This document shows positions 11,491 to 23,599 of a stretch of DNA of 64,000 nt, piece after piece. How positions within the stretch are numbered: position 1 is the stretch's first letter; the number at the start of each line of letters is the position of its first letter. Under the pieces are notes generated by a model. It was not told the origin of the DNA, ran no database searches, and worked only from the letters and a program-made list of their open reading frames with translations. Origin of the DNA: Tretioscincus oriximinensis (Eukaryota; Chordata; Lepidosauria; Squamata; Gymnophthalmidae). The translations under genes were made by a program, and so were the position numbers. The stretch spans positions 321,887 to 385,886 of the forward strand of contig JAJVDF010000662.1 in NCBI GenBank assembly GCA_022410635.1, read 5' to 3'.

Positions 11491-13214
11491 TCCCAGTTCC
11501 GTCTTCTGCGAACAGACTGGTGGATTACACTGGCCACGGGTCCAATACAGTGGAGCACATCTCATGATCTTATTTTTAAAGAAGAGCAGGCTAAAATATC
11601 TGAGATACATCCTCTGAATTTTTGGGTTTGTGTGAAGATGTTTGGTTTTACCAAAATAGAACAACCTTGGCACAAGTTCGCTGATTACTTCCAGCTTAGC
11701 ATTCTGTGATGTTCAAAACAAGTATGCAAAGCTTGAAAAACCGGGACCTCTTATTTTTAACATTCCCATCTTGGTCAGCATAGCATGTTTCTCCTTATCC
11801 AGCTGCAACAACTCAGATCATGTACCTTTTGATATGTGTGTGTGTGTTTTAACAGGGTGACTGCCAAAAAATATGTTGAAATGTGAAAGCCAACCAAGTT
11901 CAAGACCAATTGTATGCGTTTCAGTTAAGTGGTTTCTGTATCTCAGGGCACATTACAGCTCATACTTAAAGCTCAAATAATTTTGAAATTTAGAATGTAC
12001 CATTTTTTCCACTTATACGAAGACTCTGCATTATTGATTCAAGCCAAACAAATGGCATTCATGAGCTAGCATCAAGCACACCATATTAGTGGAAGGCTCC
12101 AAAGACACATAATTCATATTACAAGGACACATTTAGCTTTAAATATATCACTGAGGAAGATGCTTTCTCTTTCTTCTCCCTATTTTATTTATTGATTTAT
12201 TTAAAATATTTATATCTGCCCCTTTACCAGAAAGGTCCCATGTGCTCATAGTACCTGAAACACTATTTAAAAAAGCTAGGTAGCATGACTAATACTGTAC
12301 ATCTACTTCTTTGAATTGACCACGGCAGGCCAAAGCAGAAAATTAAACATTTTTATAAATATTTAATCTATCCAGCCTCTCTCACTCCTCTCCTAGCAGG
12401 ACTACTTTCAGGAATTCTGAACAGTAATTATTTTTTCTTCTTTTCATTTCATTTGTGTTTCAGCCCTTCTGGAGATCCTAAGGACATCACAACAGATAAT
12501 AAAACATAAATTGGCCTATACTGGATTTTTCTTGATATTAAAATTATTAAACAAGTGGAAGGGGGATTGGTTCATTAAATCTGGACATCCAAGGAAAGGA
12601 AATAAACTCTGGCTTTTTATTGGAAGGAGAAAGTTGAAATACTTTGCCCACATTATGCCACGGGAAGACTACCAAAGGTAGAATTGGCAGAAGAGGATAA
12701 CCAAGGATGAGATAGATAGATGGTGTAATGGAAGCAATAATTATGAGCATGGCAAATTTCATGAGACAGTGGAAGACAAAGGGACCTGGCATGCTGACTG
12801 AATGACCAGAAAACAACAACAAAGTAAGCAGAAAAGCACAACTATCTCTACTGTTGCTTCATCATATTAGTATATTCATCTTTTAAAAACCCATAACTTT
12901 TCCTAAATTCGATTCTATTCATATTGTTTTAAGTTGGCATATCACTTGAATTCTGCAAGAATTATGATGCTCATTCAGAATATTTTTAGTCTACTGAAAT
13001 ATCAGCAGTTATGCTAAGAACAAGAACTTAAGATGTGCCAAAGCAAAACTTTGCACATATAAAAAAGTTGTATTTAAGTGGAAAGAAGGTTCATGCAAGA
13101 TCTGTTACAAAAAAGAAGCCACAAGAAAGATCAAGGGGTTGGAACACTTCACTTATTAAAGGAAGCAACAACGTTCAGGCAGTGGTAGGAGGTGACAGAG
13201 AATCTCATACATTT
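11491..13214. other. Intronic sequence, no gene
   Basis: A SINE/LINE tail fragment lies at about 12180-12250 on the minus strand (TTTATTTATTGATTTATTTA, TATCTGCC). The rest shows no recognisable element; the reading frames found here are short and without signature. Confidence 0.5.
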
Positions 13215-13510
13215 GCATGATAAAACCCCTTTGTATGATGGCATGAGCACGAGAAATGCTTATCCCCGTGCCAGGATTTTTACCAGGATTTTTCCAGTTA
13301 CACAGAGGTGGAGCTGGAAGTGACATCACTTCCAGTCTCTGCTTCTGGGAATGGCACCCGGCTGTGATGCCACTTCCAATCCCACCCCAAAAGTGCTGCC
13401 CAAAATTTTGTGAATGAGCAGAGACCCAAAATGTCCAGAATATCTCGGCTCTGAGGCAGCAATTTCCAGCTGAAAAACTCCCATCACTCCATTCAGCCTT
13501 GAAAAACAGC
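13215..13510. mobile_element. Fragment related to the hAT-like element at 33749
   Basis: Shares GTGACATCACTTCC, GGGAATGGCACCC and the Gly/Ser-codon-like GC-rich body with the element at 33749-34196. No clear termini are seen here, so it looks like an internal remnant. Confidence 0.45.
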
Positions 13511-13512
13511 AT

Positions 13513-13984
13513 TTAAGAGGTGATCTTATTGAATTGCACAAAATCATGCATGGATAAAATCATGCATTGAATAGATAAGGTGAATAAGTAAAAAATCTCT
13601 GTCACACAATACTAGATCTGACGGGCAGAAGAGTTAGAACAGATAATGGAAAGCATTTTTTTTACCCAGAGGACCACTGGTCTATGGGATTTTCTTCCAG
13701 GAAGAGGTGATGAAAGCTAGCAGCCTGGATAGATTCAAGACAGGGTTAGATTAAGTGTATGGACATCAAGGCTATAAATAGCTACTAGGGTGGATCTTTT
13801 GAAACTGGGATGGAGCAACAGGCACTACTGCAAATACCGTTTACAGGGAGTCGAGAACAGGTGAAGATTATGCCTTCTTCTGTTCAGATTGCCCAGGTGA
13901 AATTAGTGGGCCTCTGTGTGAGACAGAATGCTGGACTAGATGGGCTCTGACCTGATTCAGCAGGACTTCTCTTATGTTCTTATC
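13513..13984 (+). mobile_element. CR1/L2-clade LINE 3' fragment
   Basis: Same family as 5525-5968: GATCTTATTGAATTGCACAA, TTTTTTTACCCAGAGG, GAATGCTGGACTAGATGGGC, ending CTTATGTTCTTA. Untranslatable remnant of the RT C-terminus and 3' UTR. Confidence 0.8.
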
Positions 13985-14024
13985 AAGGTGCATCCTAGAT
14001 ACTATTTAGATAGTATTAGATAGA

Positions 14025-14216
14025 TTCATATAAGCCAAATTATCAACAGCTATTAGGCCGGAGGTCTTGATACTGCCTCTGGCAGTATTCCTGAAATGCC
14101 ATTTACAGGGAGTCAAAGTGAAGGTTTAGCCTTCTGTTTGAGTGTGCAATTGGTGGGCCACTATGTGAGACATAATGCTGGGCTGTGGCCTGATTCAGCA
14201 GGGGTCTTATGTTCAA
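14025..14216 (+). mobile_element. CR1/L2-clade LINE 3' end, second partial copy
   Basis: A shorter copy of the same 3' tail follows directly after the previous one (ATAATGCTGGGCTGTGGCCT, ending CTTATGTTC). It probably comes from an independent insertion or a local duplication. Confidence 0.7.
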
Positions 14217-14305
14217 ATATTGTTTGGAACAAATTAAAACTAGTGGCTTAAATTTTTTTACAAGACTGGGAAATAAATGTTATCCCTGCCCTGTACATTG
14301 GAACA

Positions 14306-14650
14306 AGAAGAAGAAAAAAGAGAAGAAGAAGAAAGAGAAGAAGAACGAGAAGAACGAGAAGGAGAAGAAGGAGAAGAAGAAGAATCAAGTTTTTATACCC
14401 TGCTCTTTTCCAGAGTGGCTTACAGGATTAATTTTCACCCTTACATCTTATTCTATCTTCCCCATCAATGATAGTACTCATTTATCTAACAGAAATGCAG
14501 ACTACAAATTTGCCTCTTTTGAATAGTTGTGTTGGCTACAGCTGCAGGCTAGGGGAAAACGCTCACCCCTCCCCATGTCCTATACAGGACTTCGAAACCC
14601 AATCCTTCAGATGAAAGACCGTCTCCTTACCGACTGAGCCATTCGTGCCC
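14306..14650 (-). mobile_element. tRNA-derived SINE with expanded tail
   Basis: The same SINE family as 10752-11061. The TTC-type tail (GAA/GAG on the plus strand, 14306-14384) has expanded to about 80 bases. The head on the minus strand reads GGCACGAATGGCTCAGTCGG with a GGGTTTCGAAGTCC B box. The Lys/Glu-rich reading frames across the tail are artefacts. Confidence 0.88.
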
Positions 14651-15615
14651 TAACATGAATACAACGATAATGACTGATAGCAACTTGAGGGGGAGATTAT
14701 TCCATAAACTGGGGGCAACTACTGAGAAGGCTCTGCTCCATGTTCCCACTCCATTTGCTGTTGAGAGGGGTGGCATAACCGACAGTCCCTCTCCTGAAGA
14801 TCTTAAGGCATGGGCAGGTTGGTATGGGGAAGGTGTTCCTTTAGATATTTGGGGTCCAAGTTATTTAGGACCTTTTAAGTTAAAGTTAACACTTTGAATT
14901 GGGCTCAGTAGGGTATTGGCAGCCAGTGTAGCTCTATCAAGCTCTATATGTGTATCTGGTCAGTTGTTCTAGTCAACAGTTAGTGCAGATTCGAGAAGCA
15001 CCCCCAGATTTTGCACCTGTCCCTTATAGGATAATTCTACCCCATCAATGACAGGATGGCTTCCAGTTTCACAAACCTGGAATGTTCCAACACACAACAC
15101 CTCAGTCGTGACTGCATTCAGCTTCAATTTATTAGCCCCCATCCAGCCCGTTACTGTCTTCAGGCACCTACCAAGTGCTTCAACCACCTCTCCTGATTTA
15201 GAAGATACTGGGTGTCATCTACATACTGATGACACTTCACTCCAAATCTCCTGATGGCCTCTCCCAATGGCTTAATATAGATGTTAAACAGCATGAAAGA
15301 GAGGACTGACCCCCAGAGGATCCCAAGGTGTCGAGCAAAACTCCCTATCACCACTCTCTGAAAGCAGCCTTGAGATAGGAGTGAAACCACTAAAATGCCA
15401 TGCTGTCATCTCCTAAACCCTTTAGCCTCTCCAGAAGGATACCATGGTCAATGGTATCAAAAGCCATCAAGAAGTCCAAGAGAATTAACAGGGTTTCATT
15501 GACCCATTCCTCTCCTGGAGCAGGTCCATCAACCAGGGCAACCAAGGTTGTTCCCATGCCATGAACAGACTTGAAGCCAGACTGAAAAGAGTCATGATAA
15601 TCAGTTTCTGCCAAG
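14651..15615 (-). pseudogene. L2-clade LINE reverse transcriptase fragment
   Basis: The minus strand encodes broken RT pieces: LLILLDFLMAFDTIDHGILL (motif A region), ARHLGILWGSVLSFMLFNIY (motif B), YVDDTQ (the catalytic F/Y-x-D-D box) and GWMGANKLKLNAVTTEVL with NLGVLLESAL. Motif order and spacing fit an L2-clade LINE. Several frameshifts and stops make it inactive. The 14651-14950 part (TTGAATTGGGCTCAGTAGGG, GGCAGCCAGTGTAGCTCTA) belongs to the same repeat block. Confidence 0.85.
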
Positions 15616-16892
15616 CAAACCTACATTTGCAATAATCATTAGTTGATTAATGCTAGTCCTAGTTCCATTGTAAATACATGTAGGTAAAAAGATGAAAAAA
15701 GCTAAAAAGCATAAATTCTGCCCACCTCCACTTCCTACAGACCCAAAGCACAAGAAATACACTGACAATACAAAAATAGCTTGGGAGGAATTAAATCCAT
15801 TACGGTAAGTTAGATCCACAAAGCATTAACTCATATACCCTCTCTTCCAATGTGCTTTTTTTTTTTTTTAGCAGTGGACGAACAGCAAGATTAACTTCAA
15901 AGCTTATTAAATGTTGCTCCCAGATTGGACAACATGATTGCTGTACAAGACATCCAAACAGGGTTTCCTTCACAATACCCAATCTTTGTCTGATAAAAAA
16001 TAAGCATGATGTTGCTACTCAAGGTTATAGGAGACATACTTGCAAAGTTTAATATTAGAAAAACAAACCTAAGGAAAGAATGAACATAATCTTCTCTTTC
16101 TCACAACTCTTTTTTTCCAAAAAGGGAAGGATCATGCAGATGGATTACTAAAACTTAATCAACATCACATACTTCAACAGTCAATTGACACCATTCAATG
16201 CAATCCTAGAAAATCTCTCCCTATTTGCACCTGGAATTAGAGAATGCAGATCCAGCTGACTACACGTAAGAAATTCAATAATAAATTGGCTAAATGTTTT
16301 AGCAAATTGGATTATTTGATCACAAATCATTGAAGATATAAATTTAAAACCAGTGTAGTGTTTATTTTGAAAGATCAGACGGCTTTAAAAACAATAAACG
16401 TATTTCATAAATAAATGGAGACTTGTGTTTCACAGTTTTGTTTTCTTAAAACAGAGTATTTCAGAAACATCAGTAATCTTTTCAAGTAGGCCAGATGGAC
16501 AATTAAGTTGTTGATACAGGTGCCCTTCATTAAATTTTAGTACATTTCTTAGACAGTGAAGTTTTGGGTTATATGATAGCTAAAGTCTGTCCTTGCCTTG
16601 TATAGTATTGTTACACATTGTGTAACAGTATTCTAGGAGCCACAGAGAGTAATTCATAAGTGCCAACCAACCATTAAGTACGCCACCATTCTATATAAGG
16701 GACTATCTCTAAAGTATAAACTACAAAGAATGACATGTATTAGGAATGAAAAGCTTTAAACATTAGGGAAGATTAAATGGAATTGTAAGGCTGGAAATGC
16801 AAAAGCTACAGGACATGAGAGAAGGAATCTCTTGCTCAGGTAATGTCTGCTCCAGCCACTGAATAGCAAACCTCCTACCTGCTGAGATGCTG
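15616..16892. other. Intronic sequence, no recognised feature
   Basis: AT-rich sequence with no element or coding signal that I can support. Confidence 0.5.
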
Positions 16893-17345
16893 AGTAACTT
16901 AAGAACATAAGAACATAAGAAGAGCCATACTGGATCAGGCCACAGCCCATCAAGTCCAGCATTTTGTGTCACACAGAGGCCCACCAGATGCACCTTGGTA
17001 GTCCGAACAGAGGAAAGCAAAAAATGCACCTGTTCATGACTCCCTGCAAATGGTATTTCAGGAGTCCTGCCTGTTGCTCCATCCCAAAGGCAACATCCAA
17101 ACATCCATCCTAGCATCCATTTATATCCTTGCTGTCCATAAACCTGTCTAGTCCTGTCTTGAAACTATCCAAGCTGTTAGCTACCACTACCTCTTCAGGA
17201 AGTAAATTTCACAGGCCAATGACCCTCTGGGTGAAAAAAATACTTTCCTTTGTCTGTTCTCACTTTTCTACCCAACAGTTTTAAGGAGTGCCCCCTGGTC
17301 CTTGTGTTGTGGGAGAGAGAAAACATTTTTCTCTATTCACCCTGA
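16893..17345 (-). mobile_element. CR1/L2-clade LINE 3' fragment
   Basis: Reverse-oriented copy starting at its 3' end (CTTAAGAACATAAGAACATA, AGCCATACTGGATCAGGCC) and running back through the UTR to the RT C-terminal region (GGGTGAAAAAAATACTTTCC). It has three tail repeats of TTCTTATG type. Confidence 0.85.
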
Positions 17346-20052
17346 CTATCCCATGAATGATTTTGTACACTTCAATCAGACTTGTAACTCCAGTTACTCC
17401 ACAGGAGAAGGAACAGTAGATATACCAGCAGAGATAAGCAAGACACATATCCTCAGTTTGGCAGAAAATTCTTAACATAATCAACACCCAATCCACTGTG
17501 GAAATTGGTTTTTCAATCTTTCAGATTTGCTCATGCACTATACTACTTTCTGAACATTTTAATCAAAAAATTTGAAATTTGAAAATTATATCCACTCCTT
17601 CCCGTCTATCTATCCATCATCTTTCTCTGCTTGAGTTTCTCTGTTAAAAATAAATATTCCTTGTACAATATTCTAACATGATTTCCATGTTCAGGCCACT
17701 GCCCTACTGTTTCTTCAATTTTCTTAATCTCATTTTTAAGGTCCTCTTTTAACTCTGCCCTCAGCCCTGACATCTCAATTGAAACACTTTATGGAAATTA
17801 TTCTGATAAACCTGGTTTTTACATTCTTGGGCAATTTTGTTAACATTTGTATATTACTAATTCACATTGTGGTGATCGGTACTCTATGCAACACAGGCCA
17901 AGAGGAATCAGCAACCTAGATTGTGAGGCAAACACTTTCACAAGTAACAGCTGATGCTGGGGGAGGGGGCATATGTCTCCCTTGCTGTCACTTCCATCAC
18001 TGTCTGGGAGCCAAATGCTGTCCCACCCTTCTTGCTGAGTGGAATGGGCCCAGTCAAGGTGGACAGCCACAGGAGTCCCCTGGGTGACCTCGCTATGAGG
18101 AGGGGATCAAGCCTACCCACATGGAGCCAGTGTTGGCTTCTGTTGCCAAGATGAAAATGCCTAGATGTTGCAGTTAGCTTTCATGAAGAGTGGTGTTCCA
18201 ACTCCTTGACCATTCTGATTGCCCTTTTCTGCATTTTTTCCAGTTCCATAATATTCTTTCTGAAGGTGTGGCGACTGGAATTGTATACAATACTCCAAAT
18301 GTGACCAGGATGATGCTGGAAATTAAATCTGAGACATTCTGCAGCGCTAGGTACATGGTTTGTGCTAGCTACATAAATAAATATAAATATAAATAATATT
18401 GATATTGATGATGATATTGATGATGATGATAAATAAAAAATGGTAGAAAATGTCAAACAGCAATTATTTTTGAATGATTTATTATTATTGATTATTGATT
18501 GCCTCTCATTTTGATTATTTGGCTATAACTTAAAATATATTATCATTAAAATCAGTGCTTTATGACTCAGAAAGGAAGTCATTTGACATCTGAAACAATC
18601 CCTGACAATCTTTGTGTCACGCCCCTCAAATTACTGAAGTTAATAACACTATCAGCATGGCTTCTTCTGCAAAGCCGAATGTCTAGACATGATCTCTAAA
18701 CAGAAAAGCACTCATTCAAATTTTTTCTATGCTCTACCAGAAACATTTTTGTGAATGGTACTGATAACATTCTGAAAAGACTAGCATTCTCAAGTTCTCA
18801 GGAGACCACTGAAACAATTGTGAAAAGAGGAATTTAAACATTATTTTTATACCAGGTATGTATGCAGAAAAAGAATCTCTATACCTCATTTATTTTCCTG
18901 CAAAACTACAAAAATGTGATGGTATTTTCAGCTTATTTGCCCAATATAATAAAATGATCGTCCCAATCACTGTAGAATTTTTAGTCTAAGAATAAAAAAC
19001 ACTGACAAAAAGTACTCAGCATTGCATCAGATACCTTTCTTTGCAAAAAAACAAAAAATCTTCCCAATTAGTACTGCTTCACTATAACAGCCTTAGTTGT
19101 TATATTTAATTTCTATCTCTCTAAGCAGCTTAAAAAACACTTTTAAAAACTTTTAAAATATCCACTATACACATATCAGTGACAGTACCTGCACATTTCA
19201 AACAACCTTCAAGATAGTCCAACGCAGTGAGGTAAGATCTGATTTCTCCCAATTTAGTCGCAAATGATATATCATTGGCTGTAGTCACAACACATATTTT
19301 AAACCATCTTTGGTCTTGAAAATCAGAAAACTCTGGAAAAATGTGTTTTTCTGGTTTTCAGTCCAGCTCTTCAGAATAGTGTAAAAGGACATGTGTGACT
19401 GGACCATCCTAAACCATCCACTGCCATCTGAGCTGGTTGAATGAAGCTCTAGATATGTATTAAAGTCACAAATCACTGAACTACTCCATCCCAAACAGCC
19501 ACTTTTTCTGCTATGCCTCAATCTTTTCAGTTTGATTTCTCTCACATAAGTCAATAGGATAATGATATCTATTTTCAGCATCCTCCCTGAGTAAGACATA
19601 GAAAAAGAAGAATAGCTATCACAGCAAGCTCTTGTTGGCATAGAATGTAAAAGTAATGGCCTCAGTTCTACGCAAGGTATAAAACATTTAGGATTTGGAT
19701 TCATTCTGAATTTTGCAGGGATTTTCCTGCTCAACGTTGACTAAAAACAGTCTATAAATATGCAGGGGGGGTTAGGGGGCAGGGGGACAGTGAGGAGACA
19801 TGAACTTTAAATAAACATCAAAAAGATGTTGGAATGAAAGTCACCCGATGTTGATTTGCTTAATTTTTAAAAAGATGGGGATGGGAAAGAGACCAAAAGG
19901 CAGAAGGAAATTGAGAACTGTACCTTTAAAAATAATCAGTAAATAGTACTAAAAACACATATTCTTGTGTAGTTTTGCCAATGTCATTAGATGCAGGTGT
20001 GAGATGGCAAACAAAATGAACCAGTAAGTGGCTCGTTACTATGCTTGAGAAT
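17346..20052. other. Intronic sequence with LINE remnants and a microsatellite
   Basis: 18180-18320 (minus) matches the end of a LINE RT (HxEYC-type HLEYCIQF equivalents, much decayed). 18384-18435 is an AAATAT / GATGAT microsatellite. A 149-codon open frame on the minus strand (19285-19734) has no family signature and is treated as chance. Confidence 0.5.
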
Positions 20053-20450
20053 AGACTAATCAGATTTTCTGAGGCCCAAACTGGGGCAATTAATATTCAT
20101 GCTAATTTGCATATTCATGAATATGCAAATCACCCTCCAATATGCAAACGCCCAAAACCCCCACCCGAGAAATCTGCAAAATGCCTGAAAATTTTTCAAA
20201 GTGTGCAAGAATTTTTCAAAGTGTGCAAGAAATTTGCATTTTTTTATTTTTTACTGAGGGGAGGGTACCTTCAGGAGCCAGCCCTAGTTGCCAGAGCCCC
20301 CTAGTTGTGGTGCAATGAACCTTTTTTAAAAAAATATTTCTTTTTTTCTCAGCAAAAATTGGGGAAATTGCCTCCCTCCCAGGAGGGAGGAATAAACACC
20401 CAACTGGAATCACTCCCCCCCAAAAATGGGTCATCTGGTCAGCCCACTTG
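20053..20450. mobile_element. Non-autonomous element with TGACCAGA-type ends, copy 1
   Basis: One end reads AATCAGATTTTCTGAGGCCC, the other GGGTCATCTGGTCAGCCC. It is the inverted counterpart of 33036-33450, sharing GGGGGCTCTGCCAACT, CCTTCAGGAG and CTTTGAAAATTTCTC blocks. The internal 26-base palindrome at 20105-20130 is conserved in part in the other copy. Unclassified DNA-transposon-like family. Confidence 0.7.
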
Positions 20451-20731
20451 AGAACATGCATTTAGACATTCAGTACAATAACAAACAAATCATTATTTAT
20501 ATCAATGATTTCCATATCACACTCTTAACGCGAGTGAAGTTGTTTCCCATACAGAATCTAATCTACAGCTAGGCTCATGGGTAATGCTTCATTAACATAT
20601 TTAAGAATTTGGCCTATTCTATAACAGGTTGGATTCTGAACAGAAGCAATACAAAGCCATTCTTAAGTACACCAATTTCATATGTCACCCCTACTTTGCA
20701 GGATCAGTGCTGAGCGATCCCATGGAACAAT

Positions 20732-20874
20732 GGCTCATCTACATATCACTTATTTATTTCACTTGTATATTTCACAATAAAGCATTGTGTAAACAGATTT
20801 ACTCTAGAATATCCATGCTTTATTGTGGAATATACAATTATAATGGAATAAATAAGTGATGTGTGGATGTAGCC
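20732..20874. mobile_element. Foldback MITE (GGCTNCATC termini)
   Basis: Inverted repeats of about 60 bases: GGCTCATCTACATATCACTT on the left and GGATGTAGCC after AATAAATAAGTGATGTGT on the right, with CAATAAAGCATTG near the centre. AAT flanks both ends. Termini resemble the Harbinger-like ends at 54887 and 41045. Confidence 0.75.
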
Positions 20875-21264
20875 AATGTTCTTTTTAAACCAGAATAGAT
20901 ATAGAAACAACGAGTAATACTACATAATAGAAAATCCATGCCTGAGTTATACTACTAAAGGAAACCCTTTTCTTAGGCCTCTGGTCTTCAGTAGTGTGGG
21001 TTTCACTGTACTGCAAAGAATTAAATTACACAAGAGTCCATGATCAATCTCAAAGGCTGTAGACTCAACAAAATTTTATATTTAACTGTGAATGTCCAAG
21101 ATCATTTCATTTATTGTAATCTAGTTAATGCCATTTTTGTCCTGCCTATTCTTAAAAGTTCAGTTTGCTATACAAAATTGTCTTTCTCTGAATTTTATTC
21201 TTAACAACCCTGTGAAGTAGTCTAGGTGGGAGGTAGTGACCTAAACCCTTTTCAATAGTTCAGG

Positions 21265-21451
21265 TAGGCTTTCAAGATGACCCCTTTTTTTTGGGGGGGG
21301 GGGTAGAAACCCAGTTTTGGAGTGCTTCATGGGTTTTGCTGAGGAAATCTTTTAAAAAAATATTTCCCCTCAGGAAAAACCGGGAGGCATCGCAAAACCA
21401 GGTTTCAACCCCCCCCCCCCAGAAAAAGGAGTCATCTGGTCAGTCTAGTTA
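21265..21451. mobile_element. Inverted-repeat element of the TGACCAGA family
   Basis: AGATGACCCCTTTTTTTTGG and a G-run at one end mirror a C-run and GGAGTCATCTGGTCAGTCTA at the other. The left arm is paired with the right through AACCCAGTTTTG and CAAAACCAGGTTT. It looks like a doubled end of the family at 20053 and 33036. Confidence 0.65.
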
Positions 21452-21475
21452 AGGGGTCCAACTCTAGTCTTTTTG

Positions 21476-21774
21476 ATTTTGTGGAGATTTCTTCTAATCC
21501 CCTCATTAGTTGGAAATAAAATACATTGTTGGATATAAAATGTATCAACTCTGGATAATTAACAAAGTTGTGGGATCATTTCTAAAGTTGATAAATACTA
21601 CAGTATTATTTCCATATCTAACTAAACAAATAATATGTTAAACTCAAGTCAGTTTCATATATCATCATTTCATATATCAAATGTTTCCTTGCTAATTTTG
21701 CAAAAAAAAATTTATATCCAACAATGTATTTTCTTTCCAACTAATGAGGGGATTAGAAGAAATCTCCACAAAAT
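21476..21774. mobile_element. Foldback element with 60-base inverted repeats
   Basis: ATTTTGTGGAGATTTCTTCT on the left is repeated in reverse complement, ending AATCTCCACAAAAT at 21774. The arms also share CCTCATTAGTTGG and ATACATTGTTGGATATAAA. The spacer is about 165 bases. No family was recognised. Confidence 0.8.
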
Positions 21775-23599
21775 GGTTCCTCTTCCATTTTTTGCTAATG
21801 GATAATTGTAATGGAATGAAGGTTTGGGTTATTCAATCATTTATTGATAAATCAAAACAACCACACTGCAATATTCCCTTTTTACTTCGCTTTTCTGGAA
21901 AATAACTTTATGGCCATTCTACAGTTATCAAAATTAAAAGAAAAATAAGTGTATGAAAGATTTATAATGATTAGAATAGACCTGTGCAGACAGAAAACAG
22001 ATGAGGTATAAAATTCACCAAGAAGCAACTCAAAATCAACTTATGGGTGATAGTATCTATCACCTATGGTCTCAAATCCCCATTTAAAGAGCAGAAATGC
22101 TTTTGATGTAGATTAGAGATGGGTTAGAAACACCAGTGCCCACACAGTAACATCTGCAAACCACTTTTGATCTGCTTTTTCTCATATCCTTGGATGTACC
22201 AGGAACTTTAAGCCCCAACCTACGTTTCTTTCCTGTAAACAAAAATACTTGCTCAGCAAATCAAAGAATATATTTTTGTGTCCTTCACAACAAGCATTTT
22301 CTTTTTCATATTTCCAAAAATGACTCCCACAATGACCAGACAAAGGATGCTTTTAGCAAATTACTTTTTGATGCTCAACCTGTATTTCTAAATTGAAATT
22401 CGTATCATTAAGGATTTGATGCTGCCATCAGGACACAGTTGGGCCTGATACCATCAAGACCTACTCCTCACCAGAAGGCCAGACTGTCAGGGGCACTTGG
22501 TTTTTTTCAATCTTTGTGAAAAGCATTTCTAGGAATCATGAACAATGGAATAGGAACAGCATTTTTAGCAAGGACACAGAATAATAGAAGATAATGCTTT
22601 GGGGTTCATTCGTTAGCTCTTTACCAAGCAACTGAAGTAGAAGAAATGAAAGCCCACTGAAGAATCACTCATAATAGATGCATCTTGCTTGAGAATAGCC
22701 TTGACTGTAATTTCTAGAAATCTATGCCGCTACTGCTTTTAAAACTTAACACATTTTCTATGCACCACAGCATTGTTGGACTCCAAAATTAAGACTTGGG
22801 TTCAAGTGAGGTTTTATAATTAACAGTATGGCTCTGTTTTGTATTTCAGTGCTTCAGCAACAGAACAGTTTGGATTTTGTTTTACAATGGAGCACATCTA
22901 ATACCAGGTTTCCCCAACCTGGTACAATCCAGATGTGTTAGACTATGAAATACAGTCTCAGGTAGTATATTTGTGGCACAAGTTCTGTAATTATGGCAAT
23001 TTAGATCTAATATACAGGATCTTGATTCTTGTTTTAACATGTAAACTAGAATAATCTAGTTCATAACTAATTTTAATTGAAACATATTTTCTCTTGTTAA
23101 AATGTTTTCCAAATAATTGTTTATAATCCTATCAAAGTTGCTCTGTTGCCAAGCACTGTCAAAATTAAGCAAACATCTAAGCTGAACATGTTACAGGCTT
23201 AACCACTTCAAAACCGTTAGCTTTTAAAACGTGAAATTCCATCCCGCTCCTCTGAAGTTTTAGGAGGCTAAAGAAGAGCAATTCTCAAGTTTTTCGCTTA
23301 GAGAGAGAACCTTAAGTTCGCTTTCCAATTATGCTTTCATTTGAAGATGAGAATCCTTTTCTAAAAAGGAACCTAAGTCCAATTCAGCTTGTACCTGGAG
23401 ATATTAGAAACTAACCTACACAATACATATCTAAGAATGCTTTTTTTGCTCCTTGCAACACAACAATGGCTACATCTGGAATCAATTACATAGTTAACAC
23501 TAAAATAGAGTGTAAACTGAAACAAATTTAAAAGAGCAAAATAAAATAGGTCAGATGCACACAGTGGTATGTCATGTGCTGCTATTTGCATTGGTTTAC
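21775..23599. other. Intronic sequence, no gene
   Basis: CCAGGTTTCCCCAACCTGG at about 22900 resembles one end of a hAT-type repeat; the other end is not identified. The remainder up to the DFRXXL exon shows nothing I can name. Confidence 0.5.

Noticed and set aside
14306..14400. Lys/Glu-rich coding sequence
   Set aside because: It is an expanded GAA tail of a SINE.
19285..19734. 149-codon minus-strand frame as a gene
   Set aside because: No domain, no start context or neighbours, and it lies in intronic sequence; consistent with chance.
20420..20429. Second CArG-like match CCAAAAATGG
   Set aside because: It is in the end region of a repeated element, far from the short-isoform exons; likely a chance match in an A-rich run.
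23373..23599. Extension of the DFRXXL exon beyond 23600
   Set aside because: The frame stays open past the GAAG/GTAAAC donor, but the residues lose Ig7 similarity, which resumes exactly in the exon at 2972-3088.
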